Part shown: positions 31,317-42,360 of the stretch, piece after piece
Position numbering within the stretch: the stretch's first letter is position 1
How the letters are laid out: each line of letters begins with the position of its first letter
Translations under genes and position numbers: made by a program
Notes under the pieces: generated by a model
What the model was told of the DNA's origin: nothing
The model's input: the letters and a program-made list of their open reading frames with translations, nothing else
Databases searched by the model: none
Assembly: GCA_036435485.1 (NCBI GenBank)
Contig: CM071598.1
Span: forward strand, 106,948,501-107,012,500
Source: Saposhnikovia divaricata
Lineage: Eukaryota > Streptophyta > Magnoliopsida > Apiales > Apiaceae
Direction of reading: 5' to 3'
DNA length: 64,000 bases

Positions 31317-33146
31317 CTAGTCTGCATCTTGAAGAGCTTCTTCCACTTTCTTTGGTTCATTTTTAGACAAGAATGCATGAAACAGACATTCACTTGAAGT
31401 AGCACTTCTTGTCTTTACTTTTGCATCTGGATCACCAATTATCAAATCAGGTGTATGAGATTTAGTCCATTTTCTAGCAGAAGGTAAATGACTTCTATCA
31501 GCATGTGATCCTCCCCCTTGATCCATGCTCTCCTGATTTTGTTGTGATCTATCTTCGTTTTCTGATACTCCCCCTGAACTTGACTGCCCAGAGTCAGAAT
31601 TTGAATTTTCAGAGTTTAAAGCATCAGAGTTTGATCCAAATTTTTCAGTTGACTCAGTATCAGTGTTTGAGTCTTCATCTTGATCATGCTCCCCCTCAAC
31701 TGGTTCTCCCCTTAGTTGTGACTGAGAAGTTTCTCCAGTGTTTACCAGTAGAGGTTCAGAGTTTGTTTCAACAGAGTCTGTCAGAATTGTTTCATCAGAG
31801 TTTAAATCTTCATTCTCAAAGTTCAGTTGATCATATTCATCTTTGTCTTCAAGTCCAGTTATCTTCTTATCATCAAAAGAAACATGTATAGATTCCATGA
31901 TCACTTTAGTTCTCAGATTGTAAACTCTGAATGCCTTTGTTGACAGTGGATAACCAACAAAAATTCCTTCATCTGCCTTTAGCTCAAACTTGGTCAACTG
32001 TTCTGGATGAGTCTTCAAAACAAAACATTTGCACCCGAAAATATGAAAGTATTTCAGGTTAGGCTTCTTTTTCTTCACCATCTCATATGGTGTCTTTCCA
32101 TGCTTATTGATCAGTGTTGCATTTTGAGTAAAACAAGCAGTTTGAACAGCTTCTGCCCAGAAATAAGTTGGCAATTTCGCTTCATCAAGCATAGTTCTGG
32201 CAGCTTCAATTAAGGTTCTATTTTTCCTTTCAACTACACCATTTTGTTGTGGTGTACCAGGTGCTGAAAATTCTTGTTTCACTCCATTGTCCTTGCAGAA
32301 TTCTTCCATTGTTGCATTTCTGAACTCTGTTCCATTATCACTTCTGATGATTCTGACTTTGTTGCTTGATCCTTTGTCCAGAAGCTTCACATGCTCCATC
32401 AGAGTTAATGCAGTTTCATCCTTCTTTGCTAGAAAATACACCCAAGTGAATCTAGTGTATTCATCAACAATGACTAAAGCATATTTCTTCCTTGCAATAG
32501 ACATAACATTTAATGGACCAAAGAGATCAACATGCAGAAGATGATAGGGATCAGTGATAGAAAATTCTGTCTTGCTCTTGAAAGATGACTTCCTTTGTTT
32601 AGCCTTCTGACAGGAGTCACACAGGCCATCAACATTTAACAGAGCCTTTAGGAGTCCTCTTACAAGATTCTTTCTGATCAATTCATTGATGTTGTTCAAG
32701 TTCAAATGTGAGAGTTTCTTGTGCCACTTCCAACTCTCTTCACTAGACATTCTTGTAGACAGGCAAACGGCTTTTCCAACAGAGTCTATCAAAAGCTTGA
32801 TTTCATAAATGTTGTTTTGCCTGTGACCAACTAGAACAACCTTTCCTGTAGATTTGCTGATTACTTCACAATATTCAGGTTGAAAATCTACATGATATCC
32901 CTTGTCACAGATTTGACTCACAGATAACAAGTCATGCTTGAGTCCTGGGACATGAGCTACATTGTTGATGATGACATTTCCAAGATTAATGTTGCCATAT
33001 CCCAATGTTCTTCCTACATTGCCATCACCATAGGAAACTTTTGGGCCAGCCTTCTCCTCATATTCTGATAGCAGGGCTTTATTTCCAGTCATGTGTCCTG
33101 AACATCCACTGTCCATGACTAGGGTTGCCTCCCTGTTGCCCTGCAA
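31317..33146 (-). CDS. pol: Sire-2 protease and integrase
   Basis: 609 codons. Protease shows MDSGCSGHMTG at about residue 11. GAG-pre-integrase (WHKKLSHLNL, CDSCQ) precedes the integrase core with Asp near 206 (HVDLFGP), Asp near 270 (RSDNGTEF) and Glu near 305 (VVERKNR). A long acidic, S/N-rich linker holds copies of the element's CAGAGTTT motif in its DNA. The frame opens after a TGA at 33147-33149 and has no ATG start, so it is normally reached from gag. It ends at the TAG (31314-31316) that separates it from RT. Apart from this nonsense codon it looks intact. Confidence 0.86.
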   Translation of the reverse strand: MQGNREATLVMDSGCSGHMTGNKALLSEYEEKAGPKVSYGDGNVGRTLGYGNINLGNVIINNVAHVPGLKHDLLSVSQICDKGYHVDFQPEYCEVISKSTGKVVLVGHRQNNIYEIKLLIDSVGKAVCLSTRMSSEESWKWHKKLSHLNLNNINELIRKNLVRGLLKALLNVDGLCDSCQKAKQRKSSFKSKTEFSITDPYHLLHVDLFGPLNVMSIARKKYALVIVDEYTRFTWVYFLAKKDETALTLMEHVKLLDKGSSNKVRIIRSDNGTEFRNATMEEFCKDNGVKQEFSAPGTPQQNGVVERKNRTLIEAARTMLDEAKLPTYFWAEAVQTACFTQNATLINKHGKTPYEMVKKKKPNLKYFHIFGCKCFVLKTHPEQLTKFELKADEGIFVGYPLSTKAFRVYNLRTKVIMESIHVSFDDKKITGLEDKDEYDQLNFENEDLNSDETILTDSVETNSEPLLVNTGETSQSQLRGEPVEGEHDQDEDSNTDTESTEKFGSNSDALNSENSNSDSGQSSSGGVSENEDRSQQNQESMDQGGGSHADRSHLPSARKWTKSHTPDLIIGDPDAKVKTRSATSSECLFHAFLSKNEPKKVEEALQDAD

Positions 33147-33156
33147 TCACAAGCAA

Positions 33157-35388
33157 TTACTGAGGATTAGTTTTAAGGATCCAGACTTGCTTGGATCCTT
33201 TGGCATTCTTAACTTTGTTAGCTTTTGCAGCGGAATTAACATTATCAGAGTTTGAGCTAACAGTATCAGTGTTTACACTTGCAGTATCAACTTTAACCCA
33301 TTTCAGATTGGGTTTTAGTTCATAGTAATTATGATAGATAGCATGATATTCTCTGCAAGTATAAATGGAATGCCAAGTGCTTCCACAGTGTGTGCATAAA
33401 GTCTGTGGCTTAGTTCTAGCAAAATCCTTCTTTACCTCAGACTTTGTAGGTAAAGAATTTATATTTTTATTTTTCTTGCAGAAATTTGCAAGATGCTTAG
33501 TACTACCACAGTTATGACATGTCTTTCTTGGAGCATAACTAGCAAGCATTGGTTTATTTCCTGAAGTGATGCCTACTTTTCCATTTCTGTTCTTGTTTGA
33601 CACTTTCTGTTTTTCAACAGATTTTAACTCCTTCAGTTTATGTTTGAGTTGTTTATCTGTCATTGAACCAATATTAACCTGTTTAACACTAGTTTTTACT
33701 GGTTTACTTTTGACAGCTTCCTTTTCATTTTCAGACAAAAATTTACTAGTTCCATGAACAAAATGAGTTCTGACTTTAACTTGATTTTGAAATCTAAGTT
33801 CATCTCCCTCATTATAACCTAGACCAACAGTGTCTGTTTGAAAAATCTGTTGAGTGTCCTTTCCAGAATTAGTCCAAGTCCTAATTTTATTATTTGCTTC
33901 CTCCAACTCTGACTCTAGTTGTTTATACTTCTGAAGCAAATTCTGTTCTTTGCAAACAGCATCATCTCTCTCTTTCTGAACTTGTTGCATGTTTTCAAGT
34001 TTTTCTTCAACAAGTTTATTTCTTACCTTAAGTTCAGAATTTTCAGCTTTTATCCTCTCATTTTCTAAAGTCTGATCCCTATAGCTTATATGCAATGACT
34101 TAAGATAAATTCTTAATTGAGCAATGTCATCAATATTATAAGCATAGGTAGTTAGAGGTACCTGATTTTCAGAGGATTCTGATTCAGTAGTAGCCATGAG
34201 AGCATAGTTTACTTCTTCATCAGAATCTGAAGTATCTGCCCAATCTCTGCCTTTAGTGTAGAGTACCTTTCCAGTTTTACCCTTCTTGCACTCAGGAGCA
34301 TAGTGACCCATCTCCTTACACTTGTAGCATTGAATTTCAGACTTATCCTTCTTCCCTTTAGAATCTCTCTTATCAGACTTCCTGTAGCTTTTCCTGTCTT
34401 CATTTGAATCCCTAGAAAACCTTTTTCCTTTCTTGAAATTCTTGAAGCCCATTTTCTTGAAAGTCTTCACCATTAACACAGCCATTTTCCTCATTTCTTC
34501 TTCATCATCCTCAGAGTCAGATGATTCAGAAGAGTTTGAATCATAATCAGAGTTTGGTGATTCACTTTCTGAATGTATGACCAAAGCTTTTCCCTTCATT
34601 TTCCTTCTTGTTGCCTCTTTCTTCTGAGGCTTCTCTTCAACATTAAGAGCAACAGACTTTCCTTTCTTGCTTGATCTCCTGTTTCTCTGCTCCATTTCCA
34701 ATTCATGAGTTTTGAGCAGTCCATAGATTTCATCAATCTCTGTTTCAGCAAGATCATAGTTGTCTCTAATAGTGGTTGTTTTCACATCCCACTTTTCAGG
34801 AAGAGAAAGAAGAAACTTGAGATTCGAGTCTTCTAGATCATACTCTTTGTTGACCAATGACAGATCATTAATCAGTTTACAGAATCTATCAAATGTTTCT
34901 GTCATGGTCTCTTCAGGTTTAGCCTCAAAATGCTCATACTCTTGTGTGAGTATGTTTCTCCTATTCTTCTTAATAGCCGCAGTTCCTTGACACCTGACTT
35001 CAAGAGCATCCCATATTTCTTTTGCAGTGGTGCAGTTAATGACTTTGTTAGACATAACATTGTCTAAAGCACTATGCAGTAAATGCCTAACTTTTGCATC
35101 CTTAGCAATTGATGATAGATCTTCAAGAGTCATGTCCTTCTTTTCCTTTGGAACCATTTTTGCTTCTTCACCAACAACTGCAACATATAGCTTTGTAGGA
35201 TTGTGAGGGCCTTCATAAATCCTGTCAAGATATTCTAGATCTGTAGCCTCCAGAAACATAGTCATCTTGACCTTCCACATAGCATACTCTAATGGCCTAA
35301 GAATAGGAACCCTGATTGGTTCATAACGACTCACAGTAGTAGGAGCCTTTTCAGAAACAGTAGGTGTTGGTGGAGGAATTGCTGCCAT
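33157..35388 (-). CDS. gag: Sire-2 Gag
   Basis: 743 codons, ATG 48 nt inside the primer site. It has a UBN2-type capsid region (WKVKMTMFLEATDLEYL, AKEIWDALEVRCQGT, ETFDRFCKLINDL) over about residues 40-230, an acidic S/D-rich stretch near 280-300, and a CCHC zinc knuckle (CYKCKEMGHYAPEC) near 354. A long coiled coil follows near 430-510. Two further C..C....H....C motifs (CHNCGSTKHLANFC and CTHCGSTWHSIYTC) lie near 622 and 668. The length and late extra knuckles are larger than in most copia Gags but are seen in Sireviruses. The frame is intact. It stops 10 nt before the TGA that bounds the pol frame, so gag and pol do not overlap. Confidence 0.9.
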   Translation of the reverse strand: MAAIPPPTPTVSEKAPTTVSRYEPIRVPILRPLEYAMWKVKMTMFLEATDLEYLDRIYEGPHNPTKLYVAVVGEEAKMVPKEKKDMTLEDLSSIAKDAKVRHLLHSALDNVMSNKVINCTTAKEIWDALEVRCQGTAAIKKNRRNILTQEYEHFEAKPEETMTETFDRFCKLINDLSLVNKEYDLEDSNLKFLLSLPEKWDVKTTTIRDNYDLAETEIDEIYGLLKTHELEMEQRNRRSSKKGKSVALNVEEKPQKKEATRRKMKGKALVIHSESESPNSDYDSNSSESSDSEDDEEEMRKMAVLMVKTFKKMGFKNFKKGKRFSRDSNEDRKSYRKSDKRDSKGKKDKSEIQCYKCKEMGHYAPECKKGKTGKVLYTKGRDWADTSDSDEEVNYALMATTESESSENQVPLTTYAYNIDDIAQLRIYLKSLHISYRDQTLENERIKAENSELKVRNKLVEEKLENMQQVQKERDDAVCKEQNLLQKYKQLESELEEANNKIRTWTNSGKDTQQIFQTDTVGLGYNEGDELRFQNQVKVRTHFVHGTSKFLSENEKEAVKSKPVKTSVKQVNIGSMTDKQLKHKLKELKSVEKQKVSNKNRNGKVGITSGNKPMLASYAPRKTCHNCGSTKHLANFCKKNKNINSLPTKSEVKKDFARTKPQTLCTHCGSTWHSIYTCREYHAIYHNYYELKPNLKWVKVDTASVNTDTVSSNSDNVNSAAKANKVKNAKGSKQVWILKTNPQ

Positions 35389-35435
35389 GATTATTTTTGT
35401 GTTTGGATCTTAACCTGTAATAAAGTAACAGATTG

Positions 35436-35447
35436 GCTCTGATACCA
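35436..35447 (-). other. Primer binding site (tRNA-iMet), Sire-2
   Basis: TGGTATCAGAGC on -, two bases inside the LTR. Confidence 0.93.
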
Positions 35448-35449
35448 CT

Positions 35450-35957
35450 TGTTAGGCCGAATACACAATTAATAATCAACTTTTTATGAGAGTTTAACAA
35501 GTAAAAGCGTTTATGCACTTAAAAACTTCTTGTATTACGAACCCTCTTCGTGATGTAAAATATCACAAAGAGCTGCTAGGTTACAATAAAGATAATTCGT
35601 TGTACGATACCCTTCTAGGGTTAACCTAACTGTATTTATATAACATATAGCTACGATACAATCTCTAATTGATATTCCTAATAATCAGCTATATAATTAT
35701 ATCAATTACAGATTGTCACACGTCTCCTATGTCAACTCGATCTCTTTGATAGCTATCCAATCTTCAAAGATATCGCTTCCATAATAAATCTTCAATCACT
35801 GTTGACCAGTAGACGCTTCCTCCAGACAGAGTTTGACAAACTCTGTCGAGCTTCCATCTGTCAGAGTTTACACTAAACTCTAACTGCTTCCAACTAAACT
35901 CTGATAATTCACTGTAACACTTAAACACTGATTAAAACACATCAATTATATTTAACA
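35450..35957 (-). repeat. 5' LTR of Sire-2
   Basis: 508 bp, same length as 18857-19364 with only a few visible differences (for example near 35647 and 35690). The 23-bp palindrome recurs at 35825-35847. Confidence 0.93.
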
Positions 35958-35962
35958 TTTTG

Positions 35963-36430
35963 GTATTTTTTGAGTTATTTTGTTGAGAATGCATGATTAA
36001 TATGGTCTATTGGAAAATCTGGAATGCTCGCATCGAGATGGTGTGGAGTAGAACGATGGTAGAAAAATCTCAAGAGCTCACCTTTCACAACAGAAGATTG
36101 TTCATACTATGGGGGCATCTTTACCTCCGATCTCAGTTAGCGCAACTGAAATATCTGAACAGTGGATTACATCTAGATTTAATTGTGTGAAGATCAATTG
36201 GGATGCTACTATTTTCAGGAAGAAATCGAAAGTTGATGTAGGTTGGATTACTCGGGAGACCATTGAATTCATTTTAAGTTTCAAGAATATTTGTATTCAG
36301 TTGTTAAGCGATCCGGAAACAAATCCCCTAATTATTTAGATCGTTTATTTGTTTTTCAACCTGGTTGCACAGCTGGTTGGGGATTTGTCCCGATTGAATT
36401 TCTTTAATGTTAATGAAATTTATTTTAAAT
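35963..36430 (+). pseudogene. LINE ORF2 C-terminal remnant and tail
   Basis: Fragments in shifted frames read VYWKIWNARIEMVW and CVKINWDATIFRKKSKVDVG. They match the end of plant L1-type ORF2, where a zinc-binding C-terminal part and an RNase H-like region (K.NWDA) occur. The 3' tail has GTTAATGAAATT and a poly(A) run (36436-36445). Two or more frame breaks are present. The endonuclease and RT domains are absent, so the fragment cannot act. Confidence 0.7.
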
Positions 36431-36460
36431 TTGTCAAAAAAAAAAGATGCTATCAAAAAC

Positions 36461-36857
36461 CACGAAAAGGTTAATTAAAAAAATTCAAAAAGGGAAAAGG
36501 AATTTTTTTTCAATGATCTTAAATATGAAATTAAAAAAAATGACATAATATTAATAATTTTAAGTCGCCTGTAATCTAAAATTAATCTTACTTTGGGCTT
36601 GAAAGTTTTAAAGTTAAATTTGAAGTCGTCATTTTAAATGAAAAATATTTATTATATTGTTAAAATAAAGTTTCTTAAAGTTTTGTCTAAATAAAATAAA
36701 GTAAATTTAATATATATTTAATAGGTGTAAATTATGAATTATTAGGGTGTTATATAATGTAAGAAAAGAATTTTAATGAAAAAACAAAAATGAAAAATTT
36801 AAGAAAACTATCTTGAACGTTTCTGGTAACTTTTTGATTTCCTGGAATTATAATATA
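36461..36857. other. AT-rich repeat left of the Helitron-like element
   Basis: No gene. It resembles 62290-62585 over most of its length (AAGTCGTCATTTTA, GTAAGAAAAGAATT, AACTCTTCT/AACGTTTCT). It is therefore part of the same repeat that precedes the free Helitron-like copy. Confidence 0.55.
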
Positions 36858-37763
36858 CTAGCTTATAAACCCGTGCGATGCACAAATTTCTTTTGATATG
36901 CAATAAATTTTATTATATGTTATCATTATATTTTAATATAATAATTATTTACAATAGTTTATTTTAATTTTAATTTAAATAATTTAATATAAATTTAATT
37001 AATGATATGTATGGTTTAAAACTTTTATTATAAAATTTTAAAATAAATAAGTCGTTGATGGAATTCGAAACTTGAAATTTTGGTAAATTAATTTAATCAT
37101 ATAATATATCTAATTATTAGATCTAACGGTTCTGATTTTTTACTAAAAATCTAACGGTCATTATTCATAATATACGGATTTCTATTATATTTTGTTAGTG
37201 ATTAGAAGATATGGTAAGATATTTTTGGGTATATATTAATTATTGCAAGATAATGTTTTAAATTAAAAGTTAACGTATTTTAGTTCAAAAAAAATATTAT
37301 TGATTGGAAAATATGAAATTTAAGGTGTTTATAAAAAGTTACATCATCAATTAAAGCAAATATTTTTTAATTAAAAAAGAAAATCGGCTAATTATCATTA
37401 ATTAGATTATTTTATTATTTATTTTAATAATTAGGATGACTGTGCCGAAAACCAAACCGACAAACTTTCAATGCCCGTGCGATGCACATGTTTCTTTTAT
37501 TATGTTATAAATTTTATTTAAAATTACAATTATGAGTTTACATAATTATGATTTTTAATAATTTATCTAATTTTAATTTAATATAATTTAATATACTCAT
37601 GTTTACGGATTATACTAATGTTTTCTTATTATAAACAACGTATACGGATTTTTAGTATATTTTATTAATAATTGGAAAATGTGGTGTGATATTTTCGGGT
37701 ATATATTAATGATTGTAAGATTAGTTTTAAATCAAAAAGGTAACGTGTTTTAATTAGAATGGA

Positions 37764-40012
37764 TGTAACACCCCCAGATCTGGGGTCAGGGATTGGGTCG
37801 TTACGGTCCCATAACTTATACCTAATACTTGACTTGAGTCCAAAATCAATAAGTAGCATGCTATGACCCCACAATAATAACCACTCACACACACACGGTT
37901 ATAGTCCCAGAGATGAAATTGAAATAAGTCTTACATTAAAGGGTTACGAATAAAAGTTATTACAATCCCAAAAGGATAACATCATAAGTTTAAAAGTTTT
38001 GCCGTTAATTACATTAATTATACATATAGTTAAACAGGAAACAAAAGTTGTCTAACTATGCTACCTCAGCAATGGCGGCTAGCATCTCAGCGGGGAGTCC
38101 GGTGGGTCGGGTAACCCGCTTGCGCCGAGTGCGCCTGACGCGAGCCATCTATCCTAGCTGTTGTTGTGACATAATATGAACAAAGCAAGGGTGAGCGAAA
38201 GCCCACCAACAATAATATAACTGAACAGTGATACATATATACAGCAGTTCAAAATATCCGTTGAAATCATATGCCATGAATTAATGAAGTTATTGCCAGT
38301 ATAATATAAAGGATGAAGTTACCAGGTAACTCAAAGTATTTGTTTGTAGAAATATCTGTTACATCAAAAGTAAGCGAGATATTCTCATTGTTATTAAAAG
38401 AGGAACTTGCATGAAAAGATTGCAATTCCAGTTATGAACACTTTTCCAGCTCTGCCAACAGTAATCATGTTGCAGGAAATAAATAAGTTTGGATGATGAA
38501 CCAATGATGGAGTATTCACCGCGCCGGCTGTTCCAATCTTGATGATTAGTCGAGATCGTACAGCTCAAATTAGATTTACTACCGGTAGAAGGAAGAACTG
38601 ACGGCTTTACTTGTCTACCGCCTTGCTAGCTCTCCCCGGCCAACGGTTCGGCCAAAGGGGATGGACCGGCGCTACTCGGCCTCTTACACGACTCCTAGTT
38701 CAACTAGGATCCATGATTCTGAATGTAACGTTCGTCCCCCTTTCCCCAAGTATAATACTTGTTGATATGACTCCACAAAGTAGTCGTATGTAGTTGGAAA
38801 GGAAAATTCACCAATAACTCCCAAGCTAGTACTTGGTAACGAATATCAACTTGTTCCAACCATCTTACCCCTCGAAAGATGAGAAGGTAAACAACGACTT
38901 AATAAGTCAATAGCACCCGAGTTGCGACTGAAGAGAATACTTTATGACCGGGAAGTCGACAAGATAATTAACATTTTCCAAGGTTCCCTTATTAATAGGG
39001 AGATAGACTCAAAGAAGAATGATGTCTGAGAACCTTTCTTGATATAAGAGTAATAATAATATGACTCCGAAATATTTTTCGTAATAATCGAAGAAGATAA
39101 ACCTTATTGAGGTTATTCTAAATATGGAATAAATATTCAGAGAATATTTATTGAATTAAAAATATTTAAAGAATATTTAGGAATATGAAAGAATATCTTT
39201 AATCAAAGTATTTTTCAAGATAATCCCTGAAGAAATATCAGGAGAATATTTATTGAATACATAAATATTTAAATGAATATTCAAAATAATATTCATTAAT
39301 TAATAAGGCCTGAAAGGAATACTTAAGGTAATATTCATAAGTAATTATGAATTTAAATGAATATTCAAAAAGTAATATTCGTTTAATGAATAATATTCTA
39401 AATGAATATCAAGTAATATTCATTTAGTAATCCAAGCCCTAAAGGAATATTCGAGATAATATTCGATAAATAAATCAAGCCTTAGATGAATATTAAAATA
39501 ATATTCATCAAGTAATTAATATCTCAAATGAATATTCAAAAGTAATATTTATTTAATAAAATAATATTCTAAATGAATATCCAAATAATATTCATTTAGT
39601 AGTCTCATCTTTAGAAGAATATTCGAAATAATAATCGATAATCAATTCGACTCTGAATGAATATTGAAAAATATTGTTCGTCGAATGGTTACGTTGAAAT
39701 AATTATTTGAGGTAAGGATCGTTAAATAAATAGTCTCGAACGAATATTCAAATAATATTCGTCGCCCAAATAATAGAAAATATTTACTTAAATATTTTCC
39801 TCCGAGGTAATCTCGATATATCAAGAAATATTGACTCCCGATCTATATTTGATGAATAAGATGTATACGCCCTTCTATGAGGGTCTTACAATAACCGGCT
39901 TATAAATGATACGTTAGTTATCTAATTTATAAGTCAATAAACAATCAGGGAACAAGCATAACGATATAACTTGAAAGTAGGCATGCATGCTATGGCATAT
40001 GTATAACAGAAA

Positions 40013-40067
<55 letters not shown>

Positions 40068-42328
40068 CACAACAACAGCCTAAAAGAAGGGAATTGAAAC
40101 TTGCCTGGTAGTCGAGTACGGTAAGGGGTAGTGGTAGCGGGTCCCGGTTCAGCTTGGTAATCTATAAATAGCCAAGGAATTCGGGATTAATCACTTAACA
40201 TCTTAAAAGTTAAGTTATACTTAAATCGAAACACGTTCTCGAGTTATCTCGTTATACCCCTTTTAGTGGATTCCTTTTTATCATTGATCCGACCCGACAT
40301 TCGTTTGTTAATACGACATGTCACTATACTTACACTTGGGACATACTTAAGTCATACAAGTTCTAAGGTCGATCGTTACGAACCAATATTATGCTCCGAG
40401 TTTTATCGTCCGTTTTCTAAATGTTTTACCGAAGTTATAATAGAGTCGTCTTTTAGGGTTTCGTTCGCGTTTAACCTCGACTCGAATATTTTTAATAAAT
40501 CGAAAAATGATCCTTTTGACATACGGTTTTCTTTCACACCTTCCTTTTTACCTCTAGTATTTATTTACCAAGATTCGTCATGACTTTACATATTTTATCG
40601 GGGTTCAATTTACGTTACGAACTTTCGTTTACGGATTCGAACTACTTTTAGTAAATCGATCATAAATCCTAAACCGTAAGTCTGTTTGATTCGATTCTTT
40701 TTCCAAAATGATCTAAGACTCAAGATCTACAAGGACATTTTAGATACTTGTCGAGTTTCGGCCATTAGACCTACTGTGATGCACGGTTTTCAATGGTTAA
40801 TGAAATTTCGGCATTATAACGGTTATAATACAAACGTTCCAAAAATCACAATCAACAACCCAAGCCATACCGGGCATCTAAACAACTTATACACATAATA
40901 AGAATCTCACAAGTCCAGAGGCTACTGATCTTAGCATCAAAATCATCATGCATCTTAAATCATATAACTAATTACATAATCATGCTTATAATTATCACTA
41001 TAATCATACCAAGCTAAATCCATCAAAAACATTCATAAATCTCAAATCAAATGCTAGGGTTTCAAGAGATCTACCTTCCTTGGAGTATGATATAACTTTA
41101 ATAAGCTTGGTATGGTCCTTGTCTAGCTTAATCAAACCTTAGATCATCCAAAGAAATCATGAAAACAAGATTAGTTCTAAGAAAACACTATTCATCATCA
41201 CCTTCTTGATTTTATATCTCAAGAATGGAATGGAATTTGAAGCTAAAATTTATAGGGTATCTTTGTTATGATATGTAGGACTCACCTAATTAATCTTGAG
41301 GTTTTTGAATGGTGGGAACCCTTCCTCTAGCTTCTTGGCCGAGAGCTTCCTTTTATGGAGTTCTTGGTTGTTTCTTTTTCTTATCTTGCTTTATTATGGC
41401 TTAATACATGTATTATTATGTATATAACTTGGATGCATCTCCTCCTTTTGTGTTGTCACTCAGCTATAGGTCCAAGTGTTGGCTTCTTAGTGGACCATGT
41501 GTTGGCACCACATTAAACAACTCCATTTTTGGTTAAATGCTAAAGAATCATCCTAGTTGTAGTTGACTTTCATGTGACATACTTTGGTTTCTATTATTCC
41601 ATCCACTTGCACATACATGTATCTTGCTTTCTCTGCTTGATTCTGTATCCGGTTATTGCTCGTTTCGATTGATCGTTCGTAGGAATATTTCACGGATTTC
41701 TAATTAGGGTTTACCGGGAATCTTTCTAATATTAATACTATCATTCTCCATCTTTCTTTCTAACTTTCCAATTTATATTCCTTAAATCCATTCGTTAAAT
41801 ACTTAAGGCTATCAGTGTCCAGGGAACTCTCGGAGAAAATAAAAGTGCGGTTTTTCAGAATCCGACAGCTTTTACATACACTTATTTTCCCCCTGGATCA
41901 CTAATACGAACTCGGAAATCCGTTCCGAATACTTCTATATTGTGTCGTCTCATATTATTCTATATTCCCACCAAAACACTATTCATTCTTTATTCTTTAC
42001 TTGTTCTCTTAGGGTTGTACAATTGTCCGTATTCTCTTCCGATCATTCCTTAACCTTTTTACGGAACAACTAGATTAATCGTTATCGATCTGGATGACAT
42101 GAGAGTATTCTCCTCCTTGAAATTGCCATATCTTATTCCCTTAGAAGATAGATTATTCTTACCTATGTTGTCACCCTTTAGCATTCTTCAAGACATAGAA
42201 ATAATAAAGTCGAATTCCATTCATTCTTTCCAAATATCAATTATTACATTGTAGCCGTAACCACTCTTCATTCTTACATCATTAAATACATAAAAGTTTT
42301 AATTCCACCCAAAATCTGGGTTCTTACA
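37764..42328 (-). repeat. 3' LTR of the Tekay-like element
   Basis: 4565 bp, TGTAACACC to TTCTTACA. It is followed by CTCCCTCCTTAAAAGG, the complement of the polypurine tract. It contains the palindromic array at 39050-39840 and a (TA)n run at 40018-40062. Its TATA candidate is changed (CATAAAAGG, 41349-41358). Confidence 0.92.
39050..39840. repeat. GAATATTC-type palindromic array in the LTR
   Basis: Dozens of (T)GAATATTC and AATATTCATT units, often in inverted pairs, repeat at irregular spacing of 20-60 bp. The same array is at about 49842-50625 in the other LTR. Confidence 0.8.
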
Positions 42329-42360
42329 GTCTCCCTCCTTAAAAGGATTCCGTCCCGGAA

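Larger units (their letters stand above)
18857..35957 (-). mobile_element. Complete Sirevirus-like copia element (Sire-2)
   Basis: Two 508-bp LTRs (18857-19364, 35450-35957) with TGTTA/TAACA ends are flanked by TTTTG (18852-18856, 35958-35962). On - the order is LTR, tRNA-iMet site, gag, protease-integrase, RT-RNase H, spacer, an antisense unit, an ORF3-like frame, polypurine tract and LTR. The 6.7-kb Athila-2 is inserted in the ORF3-like frame. The gag frame is intact; pol has one in-frame TAG. The LTR copies differ at only a few positions by eye, so the insertion is fairly young. Confidence 0.93.
18621..36443 (+). mobile_element. Internally deleted LINE (L1-type), split by Sire-2
   Basis: The flanks carry the same 17 bases (AAGATGCTATCAAAAAC) at 18604-18620 and 36444-36460. 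A poly(A) run sits just before the right copy. The left piece (18621-18856) is a GC-rich, CCGGCCGG-containing 5' region. The right piece (from 35958) encodes the end of a LINE ORF2 and a tail with TTAATGAAAT and poly(A). Removing Sire-2 leaves only about 0.7 kb, far below a full LINE, so the middle was lost before or during insertion. A duplication this long with a poly(A) tail is the mark of target-primed reverse transcription. Confidence 0.85.
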
